Assembly: GCA_027084065.1 (NCBI GenBank)
Contig: JALWLR010000184.1
Location: 1 to 13,915, forward strand
DNA length: 13,915 nucleotides
Reading direction: 5' to 3'
Source: Helicobacteraceae bacterium
Lineage (GTDB): Bacteria > Campylobacterota > Campylobacteria > Campylobacterales > Sulfurimonadaceae
Under the pieces are notes generated by a model. It was not told the origin of the DNA. It did not search any database and saw nothing but the letters and a program-made list of their open reading frames with translations. Every line of letters begins with the position of its first letter. Within the stretch, counting starts at the first letter, position 1. The position numbers and the translations under genes are program-made. Shown one piece after another: positions 1-7,084 of this stretch.

Positions 1-377
1 GTACGATTCCTCTTGTCTTCTTAGGTGTACTTTTAGGGCACTGGATTATGGGGTTGCATCTCTCTATGCCGGGACTCATAGGTGTTGTCGGTCTTGCCGG
101 TGTTGTCGTCAATGATGGGCTGATCATGGTTGATTTTATAAAAAAGGCTAAAACATCCGAAGAGTTGATGCAGCGTGCAAAAACAAGGTTGCGTCCAATT
201 CTATTGACATCATTGACAACGGTTCTTGGGTTGTTTACATTGATGTTTTTTGCATCCGGTCAGGCTATGATTTTACAGCCTATGGCTATTTCACTCGGTT
301 TTGGAATAGCATGGGCTACAGTTTTGAATCTGCTTTATATACCATTGCTGTATGCTGTTGTGTACAGAGTCAAATAG
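1..377 (+). CDS. RND-family efflux transporter, inner-membrane pump subunit (C-terminal end only)
   Basis: The gene is cut by the window edge; the frame is open from base 3 and gives 124 residues before the TAG. They match the last transmembrane helices of AcrB/CusA/HAE1-type pumps. A glycine-rich helix ending GVVVNDGLIMVDFI corresponds to the family's 'LAGIVVNNGIVLVDYI' segment. It is followed by a short cytoplasmic stretch with RLRPILLTSLTT, which is highly conserved in the family, and a final hydrophobic hairpin ending in YIPLLYAVVYR. RND pumps are proton-driven trimers that export drugs, metals or other toxic compounds through a periplasmic adaptor and an outer-membrane channel. The substrate-binding porter domains lie outside the window, so substrate class (drug versus heavy metal) cannot be judged. 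The stop codon overlaps the AGGAG ribosome-binding site of the next gene (376-380), so the two are probably co-transcribed. Confidence 0.88.
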   Translation, partial: TIPLVFLGVLLGHWIMGLHLSMPGLIGVVGLAGVVVNDGLIMVDFIKKAKTSEELMQRAKTRLRPILLTSLTTVLGLFTLMFFASGQAMILQPMAISLGFGIAWATVLNLLYIPLLYAVVYRVK

Positions 378-386
378 GAGAAAAAA

Positions 387-1346
387 ATGTCTATAGCTAT
401 TATGTGTTCGGGAGGTGATGCTCCGGGAATGAATCCTGCTGTGAAAAAATTTGTCGATTATGCGTATGAAAAAGGTTTGCAACCCTATTTGATTTATGAC
501 GGATTAGAAGGGTTGATCGATGGAAGGATCAAAAAAGCTTCCTATAAGGATGTTGCCGGCATTATGCATCTTGGCGGGACAATTATCAGAACATCACGCT
601 CCAAACGTTTTTATGAGTATGCTTATAGAGAGCAAGCCTATCAAAACCTTAAAAAAGAGGGTATCGATTCGCTTATTGTGCTTGGAGGGGATGGCTCTTT
701 TCGTGCATTAGATATTTTTCATAAAGAGTTCGATATCCGTTTTGTGGGTATTCCTACAACAATAGACAACGACATTTACGGTACACAATACTGTCTTGGT
801 GTAGATACGGCACTCAATGTCATTCGTGACGCTTTAGATAAAATAAAAGATACCGCAAGTGCATTTAGTCGTGCTTTCGTGGTCGAGACTATGGGGAGGG
901 AGTGTGGCTATCTTGCTGCTGTTTCGGCTCTTACAAGCGGAGCTGAGATCTGTCTGATTCCGGAGATGGAGTTTGACAAAAAAAGTGCAGAAAAAAGATT
1001 GCAAAAAGAGATAGTAGCCGGTAGACGCTATCTGCTTGCCGTCGTTGCCGAAGGGGTGGAAAAAACGGAAGCAACTAAAGAGTGGATAGAGAAGAGTTTT
1101 GGACTTGAAACCCGCGTTAGCGTACTTGGGCATATACAGCGCGGGGGGAATCCCACCGTCTATGATCGACTCATGGCATTTGAATTTATCCTGAAATCGG
1201 TTGACTATTTGCAAGATAATGCTAAAACTAACAAAGTTATAGTCTATAATGCCGGTAGATTTGACTTTTTGGATATAGAGACGGTGGTACAAAATAGATA
1301 CACGATCTCTCCTCATATTTTAAGCGGTCTGAAACATCTTGATTAG
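387..1346 (+). CDS. pfkA: 6-phosphofructokinase, ATP type
   Basis: Catalyses fructose 6-phosphate + ATP to fructose 1,6-bisphosphate, the committed glycolytic step. At 319 residues it has the length of bacterial PfkA. Visible motifs are GGDAPGMN (residues 9-16), the nucleotide loop GGDG (100-103), TIDND with the catalytic Asp127, METHIONINE-GLY-ARG at 169-171, Glu222, Arg243 and HIQRGG (249-254). Together these reproduce the fructose 6-phosphate site of the E. coli enzyme. The second Gly of GGDG marks ATP rather than pyrophosphate enzymes. Residue 124 is Thr, where E. coli has Gly and PPi enzymes usually have Lys. Several effector-site residues of E. coli PfkA are changed (Arg25 to Asp, Lys211 to Ala, Arg154 to Lys by my alignment), so ADP/PEP control may be weak or absent. 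A good AGGAG site lies 6 nt before the ATG. Many host-associated Campylobacterota lack this enzyme, so its presence fits a free-living relative. Confidence 0.93.
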   Translation: MSIAIMCSGGDAPGMNPAVKKFVDYAYEKGLQPYLIYDGLEGLIDGRIKKASYKDVAGIMHLGGTIIRTSRSKRFYEYAYREQAYQNLKKEGIDSLIVLGGDGSFRALDIFHKEFDIRFVGIPTTIDNDIYGTQYCLGVDTALNVIRDALDKIKDTASAFSRAFVVETMGRECGYLAAVSALTSGAEICLIPEMEFDKKSAEKRLQKEIVAGRRYLLAVVAEGVEKTEATKEWIEKSFGLETRVSVLGHIQRGGNPTVYDRLMAFEFILKSVDYLQDNAKTNKVIVYNAGRFDFLDIETVVQNRYTISPHILSGLKHLD

Positions 1347-1355
1347 GAACATTGT

Positions 1356-1796
1356 ATGAATTTTGACATTACTTATGCCCCCTTTGGCACACGTCCACCC
1401 GTAACAAAACCAAGCCCCTCTTTTTTGGCTGAAGTCACAGAAGAGGGGATGAGAAAACTCATCTCCAAACATTACGACTCTATTAAAGAAAGTGACATTT
1501 ATCCTCTCTTTCCTCAGGATGATGCCGAGTTCGAGCAGGCAAAGCTCAATTCCAGCGACTTTTTTATTCAGATATGCGGTGGGCCGGCATATTTCAACGC
1601 TCATCGCGGCGCACCGATGATGGCAAAACGTCATGCTCCTTTTGCCATTACTCCAAAAGCGAGAGAGACATGGCTCAAACTCTACATCCCACTGCTTGAG
1701 GAGCTATTGGAGCAGGGAGTGAGTGAAGAGAGTGTCAAGAGTTTTTGGAACTATCTCGATATTTTTTCCATTTGGATGACAAATACGCCTCAATGA
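1356..1796 (+). CDS. Group II truncated haemoglobin (trHbO-like)
   Basis: A small haem protein of the 2-over-2 globin fold, 146 residues. Group II members bind O2 and often handle NO, peroxide or sulfide; the exact role here is not visible. Diagnostic pattern: the CD region LFPQDD (51-56), GGPAYF (75-80), RG-P at 84-87, the proximal-histidine motif RHAPF with His93, and Trp106 at the G8 position typical of groups II and III. Tyr40 is the likely B10 residue and Phe52 the likely CD1 residue. The RHAPF signature and GGP loop favour group II over the group III Ctb globin of Campylobacter. About 27 residues rich in Pro precede the globin core. An AGGA site overlapping the pfkA stop sits 7 nt before the ATG. 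The TGA stop overlaps the recQ start as ATGA (1793-1796), which suggests translational coupling. Confidence 0.9.
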   Translation: MNFDITYAPFGTRPPVTKPSPSFLAEVTEEGMRKLISKHYDSIKESDIYPLFPQDDAEFEQAKLNSSDFFIQICGGPAYFNAHRGAPMMAKRHAPFAITPKARETWLKLYIPLLEELLEQGVSEESVKSFWNYLDIFSIWMTNTPQ

Positions 1797-3595
1797 CTAA
1801 AACCGAAGCGCTCAAAAAGTATTTTGGGTTTGATTCGTTTCGATCCTTTCAAGAGGAGGCTATAGAGGCAAGTCTAGCAGGACGCGATATGCTTATGATT
1901 TTACCAACTGGTGGGGGCAAGTCGCTATGTTATCAGCTGCCGGCACTTCTCAAAGAGGGTGTTACGGTTGTCATCTCTCCGCTTATTGCGCTTATGCAAG
2001 ATCAAATCAAAGCACTCCAAGACAGGGGTATAGAGGCACTGATGCTCTCTTCTGTAAGTTCGCCGGATGAACAAAACAGAGTCTATGAAAGAATCTACAA
2101 CGACGGTTCACTTAAGTTTCTTTATGTAGCGCCGGAGCGTTTTGCATCTTCTCGTTTTTTGGAGATGCTTTCGCATATAAAAATAGCCTCTTTCGTCATA
2201 GACGAGGCACACTGCGTAAGTGAATGGGGACATGAGTTTCGAGCGGATTATCGTAAACTGCACCTGCTAAAAGAGCGTTTTTCTAATGTCCCAATCGCTG
2301 CATTTACCGCAACAGCAACACCGAAAGTAGCCGATGATATTATCCATGCGTTACGACTGCACAATCCCAAACTCCTTAAAGCGAAGATTTTTCGAGATAA
2401 CCTTTTACTCTCCGTAACCAAACGTGTCGGCAACGGCTATAAACAGGTCGAGAGTTTTGTGTCGCAACACAAAAACGAGAGCGGCATAATCTACACGTTT
2501 ACCCGCAAAGAGAGTGAAAAGCTTGCCGTTTATCTGCAAAAAAAAGGGTATGAAGCGCTTGCATACCATGCAGGACTGGCTGCTGAAGTACGCAGTGACG
2601 TTTATAACCGCTTTATCAATGATGAAGCACGCATCATTGTTGCTACCGTGGCTTTTGGCATGGGGATAGACAAGTCCAACATTCGCTATGTCGTTCATAT
2701 GTCACTGCCAAAAACGATAGAGAGCTACTTCCAAGAGGTAGGGCGTGCAGGGCGCGATACTTTGATGTCAGAAGCACTGCTGCTTTACAACAGTGCCGAT
2801 GAAGTGCAAAAACGAGAATTCATTAAAGAAATAGCAGACGAGAACTACAGAAACAACGCCTACAAAAAGCTCGATGCAATGTATACTTTTGCCGTTAGTT
2901 CCGCATGTCGCCACCAATACATAGCCGGTTATTTCGGAGACCATATAGAACCCTGCAAGAGTCTTTGCGATAACTGCACGAAGGAGAAGCAAGAGCAGGT
3001 AGATATAACACGTCCTGCTTTGATGCTACTTTCGACGATCTACCGTCTCAGGCAGAATTTTGGACAAAACTATGTTCTCGATGTGGCACGCGGTTCTAGC
3101 TCAGCACGGATTTTGCAAAATGCTCACGATAGACTCACTGTCTACTCAGTTGCTAAAGAGTACTCAAAAAAGCAGCTTGAAGCGGTTTGCGAGCGACTTT
3201 TCGATCTTGGTGCGATTGTGCGAGGCGAGCATAAGGTTTTGCGCCTGACGCAAAAAGGAGTAGAGATACTCAAAACACGACAAAAACTTTTTATAGATAA
3301 AGATCGCTATACACCACAACAGATAAAAAGTATACATGCAGAATATGAAACACAACAGATGGAGGAATATGATATAGCACTCTTTGAAGAGCTTCGCTCT
3401 TTGCGAGCTGATGTTGCTAAACGCAACAATATCCCGGCTTACATTGTTTTCAATGACAAGACACTCAAAGAGATGAGCATCAAACATCCAAAAACGAAAG
3501 AGGAGATGCTTGCCGTTAACGGCGTAGGGGAGGTCAAATTTGAACGTTACGGGAAGGAGTTTCTAGCCTTACTGCTTGAAAAAAGTGCTACTTAG
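1793..3595 (+). CDS. recQ: ATP-dependent DNA helicase RecQ
   Basis: A 3'-5' superfamily 2 helicase acting in recombination, fork repair and gap processing. I place the start at the ATG overlapping the globin stop, giving 600 residues; an upstream in-frame ATG at 1745 would add 16 unrelated residues lying inside the globin. Domains in order: a Q-motif-like segment ending at Gln20; Walker A TGGGKS (39-44); DEAH (137-140) directly followed by the RecQ aromatic-rich loop CVSEWGHEFR (141-150); TATAT (172-176); motif VI with QEVGRAGRD (314-322). Next comes an RQC zinc site with Cys372, Cys388, Cys392 and Cys395 and a winged-helix region. The C-terminal roughly 75 residues are HRDC-like (LFEELRSLR through VNGVGEVKFERYG). 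Length and domains match E. coli RecQ with nothing missing. It is the last gene of the pfkA-globin-recQ run; no clear terminator follows. Confidence 0.96.
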   Translation: MTKTEALKKYFGFDSFRSFQEEAIEASLAGRDMLMILPTGGGKSLCYQLPALLKEGVTVVISPLIALMQDQIKALQDRGIEALMLSSVSSPDEQNRVYERIYNDGSLKFLYVAPERFASSRFLEMLSHIKIASFVIDEAHCVSEWGHEFRADYRKLHLLKERFSNVPIAAFTATATPKVADDIIHALRLHNPKLLKAKIFRDNLLLSVTKRVGNGYKQVESFVSQHKNESGIIYTFTRKESEKLAVYLQKKGYEALAYHAGLAAEVRSDVYNRFINDEARIIVATVAFGMGIDKSNIRYVVHMSLPKTIESYFQEVGRAGRDTLMSEALLLYNSADEVQKREFIKEIADENYRNNAYKKLDAMYTFAVSSACRHQYIAGYFGDHIEPCKSLCDNCTKEKQEQVDITRPALMLLSTIYRLRQNFGQNYVLDVARGSSSARILQNAHDRLTVYSVAKEYSKKQLEAVCERLFDLGAIVRGEHKVLRLTQKGVEILKTRQKLFIDKDRYTPQQIKSIHAEYETQQMEEYDIALFEELRSLRADVAKRNNIPAYIVFNDKTLKEMSIKHPKTKEEMLAVNGVGEVKFERYGKEFLALLLEKSAT

Positions 3596-3622
3596 GTCAC
3601 ATAAAAAAGGAGAAAAATATTC

Positions 3623-3628
3623 TATAAT
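3623..3628 (+). promoter_or_regulatory. -10 box upstream of the rhodanese gene
   Basis: A perfect TATAAT lies about 30 nt before the start codon in an A/T-rich gap after recQ. No convincing -35 hexamer is seen at 17 nt spacing, which is usual for Campylobacterota sigma-70 promoters. A strong AAGGAG (3646-3651) follows 6 nt before the ATG. Confidence 0.55.
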
Positions 3629-3657
3629 GCTTTTACAAAACAGACAAGGAGTAGACA

Positions 3658-4053
3658 ATGGCAGATAAAACCGCAGAGAAATTGCAAACAATTTTAGAGC
3701 TTGACAAACAAAAAGAGAACTTGGGTATGGTAACTCTTCATCAAACACGTGAATTACTGATGGATGCGGGAGCGATTTTACTCGATGTACGCCCGCCTGC
3801 GAAAGTAAAAGGTGAAAATGCACAAGAAGCGGGAATAGTAAGTGCATACTATACACCCTATCCGGAATTTTCACAATACCTTGACATCCTTCCAAAAGAT
3901 CATACATCGCCGATAGTAGTAGCATGTGTAAAAGGGTGGTTTGGAAACCGTGTGATGGGCTATCTTGAAATGATGGGTTATGAAAATGTTTTTGTTCTCG
4001 ATACCAGCATTGAAGATCTCATCGAAGTTCATCACGCACACGCGGACAAATAG
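3658..4053 (+). CDS. Rhodanese-domain protein, single domain
   Basis: 131 residues with a single rhodanese-like fold. The family moves sulfane sulfur from donors such as thiosulfate or persulfides to thiol acceptors, or binds persulfide. Evidence: LLDVR at 41-45 (the conserved early Asp-Val-Arg), Cys90 at the end of the strand PIVVAC, then the helix and strand pattern MMGYENVFVLD typical of the domain's C-terminal half. No signal peptide is visible, so it is probably cytoplasmic. The loop after the cysteine is odd: Cys90 is followed by VKGWFGN and then Arg98, so the arginine sits at C+8 rather than the usual C+5. The tail is rich in His (HHAHADK), which could be incidental. It stands alone between its own -10 box and a hairpin terminator. 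The donor and acceptor cannot be inferred from neighbours, though sulfur-oxidising relatives use such proteins widely. Confidence 0.82.
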   Translation: MADKTAEKLQTILELDKQKENLGMVTLHQTRELLMDAGAILLDVRPPAKVKGENAQEAGIVSAYYTPYPEFSQYLDILPKDHTSPIVVACVKGWFGNRVMGYLEMMGYENVFVLDTSIEDLIEVHHAHADK

Positions 4054-4069
4054 CACCATCTAACTAAAG

Positions 4070-4110
4070 GCTGCACTTTATGTGGTGCAGCGCTCTATTT
4101 CTTCTTTTTT
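4070..4110 (+). terminator. Probable Rho-independent terminator after the rhodanese gene
   Basis: A perfect 7-bp stem GCTGCAC (4070-4076) / GTGCAGC (4085-4091) with an 8-nt loop is followed, after about 6 nt, by a T-rich stretch including TTTTTT (4105-4110). The gap between stem and T-tract is slightly longer than ideal. It separates the rhodanese unit from the nadE promoter. Confidence 0.6.
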
Positions 4111-4119
4111 CTTTCAAAC

Positions 4120-4148
4120 TTGTATAGAAACTTCAAATAGGATATAAT
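4120..4148 (+). promoter_or_regulatory. Sigma-70-type promoter of the nadE unit
   Basis: TTGTAT (4120-4125), a 17-nt spacer and a perfect TATAAT (4143-4148) lie directly after the terminator and about 35 nt before the GTG start of nadE. This is the best-formed promoter in the window. The rest of the 129-nt gap (4054-4182) holds only the terminator and an A/T-rich leader. Confidence 0.7.
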
Positions 4149-4182
4149 TTATCAATTAATTTTTTTATTCTCAAGGGTCGTC

Positions 4183-4989
4183 GTGAGCAGATATAAAGAG
4201 ATAGCGGATTTTTTGGTACGTTTTTTGGACAATGAAGTCAGAAAGACGGGACTCTCACGCGTCGTTGTAGGCTTGAGCGGAGGTATAGACAGTGCCGTTG
4301 TCGCTGTACTTGCGCATAAGAGTTTTGCAGAAGATCTTTTGTGTGTAAAAATGCCTTCGCACTACTCTTCGAAAAGTTCGCTGGATGATGCCGATGAGCT
4401 GTGTGAACGATTTGGGCTTCGAAATGAAACCCACTCTATAGAACCGATGCTGCGTGCATATGAAGCCGCCCATCCCGATATGGACAACCTCCGTCGCGGT
4501 AATTTGAGTGCTAGATTGCGCATGACGACTCTTTTTGATCTCTCTGCGCGTGAAGCGGCTTTGGTGCTTGGAACGAGCAACAAAAGTGAGCTGATGTTGG
4601 GGTATGGAACACTCTATGGAGACTTGGCTAGTGCCGTAAATCCGTTGGGAGATCTTTACAAAAGTGAAGTGTTTGCACTTGCAAAGTATTTGGATATACC
4701 AAAAAGTATCATCTCCAAGCCGCCTTCTGCCGACTTATGGAGTGGACAAAGTGACGAAGCCGATTTAGGTTACAGCTACGCCGACATAGATTTGGCTTTG
4801 AAACTCTATGTCGAAGAGCGTCTTGAAGATGAACGCATCTTACAGCGTGGTGTTGACAAAGAGTTACTTTCTATGATAAAAAGCAGAATATACAAAAACC
4901 AGTTCAAAAGAAAAATGCCGGTCATTGCAAAATTGACGTCAAGAACGATCAATCACGATTTCAACTACCCGCGAGATATAGGGTTATAA
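4183..4989 (+). CDS. nadE: NAD+ synthetase, ammonia-dependent
   Basis: Performs the last step of NAD synthesis: nicotinate adenine dinucleotide + ATP + NH3 to NAD+, through an adenylated intermediate. At 268 residues it has only the synthetase domain and no N-terminal glutaminase, so it should use free ammonia. The ATP-pyrophosphatase P-loop SGGIDS is at 32-37. Other conserved segments are RGNLSARLRM (105-114), GTSNKSE (130-136) and YGD (145-147), followed by the substrate-binding stretch with PPSADLW (180-186). The start is GTG, preceded by a modest AAGGG (4173-4177); no better in-frame start lies nearby. It is the first gene after a good promoter. An 11-base gap with an AAAGGA site leads into the aminotransferase gene. 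Confidence 0.95.
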   Translation: MSRYKEIADFLVRFLDNEVRKTGLSRVVVGLSGGIDSAVVAVLAHKSFAEDLLCVKMPSHYSSKSSLDDADELCERFGLRNETHSIEPMLRAYEAAHPDMDNLRRGNLSARLRMTTLFDLSAREAALVLGTSNKSELMLGYGTLYGDLASAVNPLGDLYKSEVFALAKYLDIPKSIISKPPSADLWSGQSDEADLGYSYADIDLALKLYVEERLEDERILQRGVDKELLSMIKSRIYKNQFKRKMPVIAKLTSRTINHDFNYPRDIGL

Positions 4990-4999
4990 AGGATAGAAG

Positions 5000-6121
5000 A
5001 TGAAAATACCGTTTCATAAATATGTTAGTGAGCTTGCTGAACACTCCAATGTCAGTGATGTACTTGATGGAGAGGAGATAGATCAGATAGGGATGCTTGA
5101 GAGTGATTTTGCATCCTATGTCACAGCGGAGCACGCACTAGCAACGGCAAGCGGAACTGCCGCTTTACATTTGTCGATGTTGGCTTTGGAGTTAAAACGT
5201 GGCGATAAAGTAGTTTGCAGTGTGAACACGCATCCAGCCGTACCGGAGGTTGTGCGTCATTTCGATGCGGAACCCGTTTTTATAGATATTGACGAAAAGA
5301 ATTTTCATCTGGATTTGGATAAGTTGCAGGCATATTTGGACGAGCATGCAAACAAAAAGCTAAAAGCCGTTATTGTTACGCTTCTTGGTGGAGCAAATAT
5401 GGATTTGCCTCGATTGTATAAAATGGCGTCTGAACATGACATTAAAGTCGTTATCGACGCTTCTGAGGCGCTTGGAAGCAGCTTTGAAGGCGAGAAAATA
5501 GGCTCTATATATGCCGACATTACCTGTTTTGACTTCTCTCCACATTTAAAAGAGAATGTCTGCAGCGGAGGTATGCTCGTTACCAATGATGAAGAGCTTG
5601 TAGAGCGTGCTCGTTTGCTTGCAAATCATGGCATAAAAAAACAGGAGAGCTCTCTAAAGTACATTTATGATGTTGTAGATATTGGAAACGATTATACGAT
5701 GAGCAAACTCGATGCCGCATACATCCGCGCGGGCATTGAAAGACTGGATGCGAACATTCAAAGACAGCAGGAGATAGCTGCTATTTATAACAAAGAATTA
5801 AATGGTGTTGCGCATGTAACTATTCCGACTATTGACGATCCTGACTTTAGTTACAATCTCTATATGATTCAAATCGACAAAAATAGAGACTCTTTTGCTC
5901 TTGACATGCAAAAAGAGGGAATCGAGACGGGACTACACTATATTCCGCTTCATTTGCTGAGTTACTATAAATCAAAATACGAACTTCGAGTCAACGACTA
6001 TCCGCGAGCGCTTCGTTACTATCAGCAGATTCTTTCATTGCCTATCTATCCCTCTATGAGTGATGAAGAGGTCCTCTATGTGTGTGACGTCATTAAAAAA
6101 GTTGCAAAAACGAAAGTGTGA
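5000..6121 (+). CDS. DegT/DnrJ/EryC1/StrS-family aminotransferase (possible sugar aminotransferase)
   Basis: 373 residues of fold-type I, PLP-dependent aminotransferase family. Members usually aminate nucleotide-linked keto-sugars for LPS, O-antigen or glycoprotein glycans. Supporting segments: SGTAALHLSMLAL (51-63), the strand ending VFIDID (93-98), VIDASEALGS (151-160) with Asp153 as the likely pyridine-nitrogen partner, ANHGI (208-212), the MSKLDAAYIRAGIERLD helix (234-250), and GLHYIPLHL (311-319). The usual Schiff-base lysine lies six residues after the first Phe of a Phe-x-Phe motif, ahead of a Gly-Gly. Here that position is Leu183, and the only lysine is the next residue, Lys184 (SPHLKENVCSGG, 180-191). 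It may therefore be shifted, altered in activity, or inactive. The gene sits between nadE and lpxK, and its TGA overlaps the lpxK GTG by 4 nt. A link to lipid A or surface sugars is inferred only from context. Confidence 0.85.
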   Translation: MKIPFHKYVSELAEHSNVSDVLDGEEIDQIGMLESDFASYVTAEHALATASGTAALHLSMLALELKRGDKVVCSVNTHPAVPEVVRHFDAEPVFIDIDEKNFHLDLDKLQAYLDEHANKKLKAVIVTLLGGANMDLPRLYKMASEHDIKVVIDASEALGSSFEGEKIGSIYADITCFDFSPHLKENVCSGGMLVTNDEELVERARLLANHGIKKQESSLKYIYDVVDIGNDYTMSKLDAAYIRAGIERLDANIQRQQEIAAIYNKELNGVAHVTIPTIDDPDFSYNLYMIQIDKNRDSFALDMQKEGIETGLHYIPLHLLSYYKSKYELRVNDYPRALRYYQQILSLPIYPSMSDEEVLYVCDVIKKVAKTKV

Positions 6122-7026
6122 AACAGCGTTTTATATTTTGGGTCGAGAACTATTTTTACGACCCATCCGTTTTTGAACGGCTTCTTTCTTATTTTCTTCT
6201 TCCCTTTTCAGCGTTGTACTGTTTTGTCGTTTATATAAAGTACAAAATGACAACACCTGAAAATATGGGCATCAAGGTTATTAGTGTCGGTAATTTGACA
6301 GTCGGAGGAAGCGGAAAAACCCCTTTGGTTACGGCTATGGCAAAAGAGTATGACAATGTCGCCGTCGTTTTAAGAGGATATGGGCGAAAAAGCAGTGGAC
6401 TTGTTGTGGTCAAAGAGGGTGGAAAAATTCTTTGTGATGTTCAGACAAGCGGCGATGAAGCGATGCTGTATGCTAAAAAACTCAAAAATGGCGTAGTTAT
6501 TGTCAGTGAAGATAGAAAAGCGGGTATCAAAAAAGCCAAAGAGCTTGGTGCATCGCTTGTTTTTTTAGATGACGGCTACTCCAAACACGGTATTGAAAAG
6601 CTTGATTTTTTAATTGATGTTAAAACGCCAAATCGCTTTTGCCTGCCAAGCGGTCCCTACCGTGAAAAGCTTTGGGCGGGCAAAAAAGCGTGGATACTAA
6701 AAGAGGGAAAAGATTTTCACAGAAAGGTCGTACTTAAGAATCCAACACAAAAAATGGTGCTTGTAACAGCCATTGCAAGACCGCACAGACTAGATCCTTA
6801 CTTGCCAAAAGAGGTAAAAGAGCGCTACTATTTTGAAGACCATCACGACTTTTCCAAAGAGGAAATAGCCGAGATTTTCAAAAAACACAGACCCGATTCA
6901 CTTTTGGTAACATGTAAAGATTATGTCAAACTTGAAAAATTCGGTTTTCCTCTCTCCATACTTGATTTGGATGTACATGCAGAAGCATGGATTTTTGAAA
7001 AAATAGAGGCGTATCGCCTGCATTAA
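6118..7026 (+). CDS. lpxK: Tetraacyldisaccharide 4'-kinase
   Basis: Phosphorylates the 4' position of the lipid A precursor disaccharide at the inner face of the inner membrane, giving lipid IVA. At 302 residues it is near the family's usual size. An N-terminal hydrophobic segment (about 22-40) anchors it. The P-loop is GNLTVGGSGKTP (58-69), typical of LpxK rather than generic kinases. It is followed by LRGYGR (85-90), SGDEA (111-115), the LDDG motif (150-153, in place of the usual 'DDGFQH' the chain reads DDGYSKHG), and a C-terminal FEDHHDF that matches the family's Asp-His-His-x-Phe. The start is GTG, overlapping the preceding stop by 4 nt and without an obvious ribosome-binding site, which suggests coupling to the aminotransferase. 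It implies a Gram-negative outer membrane with lipid A. Confidence 0.94.
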   Translation: MKQRFIFWVENYFYDPSVFERLLSYFLLPFSALYCFVVYIKYKMTTPENMGIKVISVGNLTVGGSGKTPLVTAMAKEYDNVAVVLRGYGRKSSGLVVVKEGGKILCDVQTSGDEAMLYAKKLKNGVVIVSEDRKAGIKKAKELGASLVFLDDGYSKHGIEKLDFLIDVKTPNRFCLPSGPYREKLWAGKKAWILKEGKDFHRKVVLKNPTQKMVLVTAIARPHRLDPYLPKEVKERYYFEDHHDFSKEEIAEIFKKHRPDSLLVTCKDYVKLEKFGFPLSILDLDVHAEAWIFEKIEAYRLH

Positions 7027-7084
7027 TGCAACGATAATAGAAAAAAAGATAAAATATCTTCAAAAAAAGAGGAAACGCGTTGCA
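7027..7084 (+). promoter_or_regulatory. Nested inverted repeats in the lpxK-argB gap, with a weak -10-like box
   Basis: The inner element is a 15-bp palindrome AAGATA-AAA-TATCTT (7046-7060), which overlaps a TAAAAT (-10-like) at 7050-7055. The outer element is a 7-bp inverted repeat, TGCAACG (7027-7033) and CGTTGCA (7078-7084). Its right arm contains the argB TTG start, and the AGAGGA site lies in the loop. It could be an operator, a start-masking hairpin or chance; there is no T-tract, so it is not a terminator. Confidence 0.35.

Noticed and set aside
834..1316. 160-codon open frame on the minus strand within pfkA, and similar minus-strand frames within proS (11305-11829), hemA (10286-10804) and argB (7113-7610)
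   Set aside because: They lie opposite well-supported genes, lack family motifs and ribosome-binding sites, and have compositions typical of antisense translation.
1745..1792. Upstream extension of recQ to an ATG at 1745
   Set aside because: The 16 extra residues lie inside the globin gene in another frame and match nothing in RecQ; the ATGA overlap start gives the normal N-terminus.
4053..4088. Alternative pairing GCACCA (4053-4058) with TGGTGC (4083-4088), exclusive with the terminator stem
   Set aside because: A bistable attenuator was considered, but the stem is only 6 bp with a 24-nt loop and there is no leader peptide or ligand-type structure.
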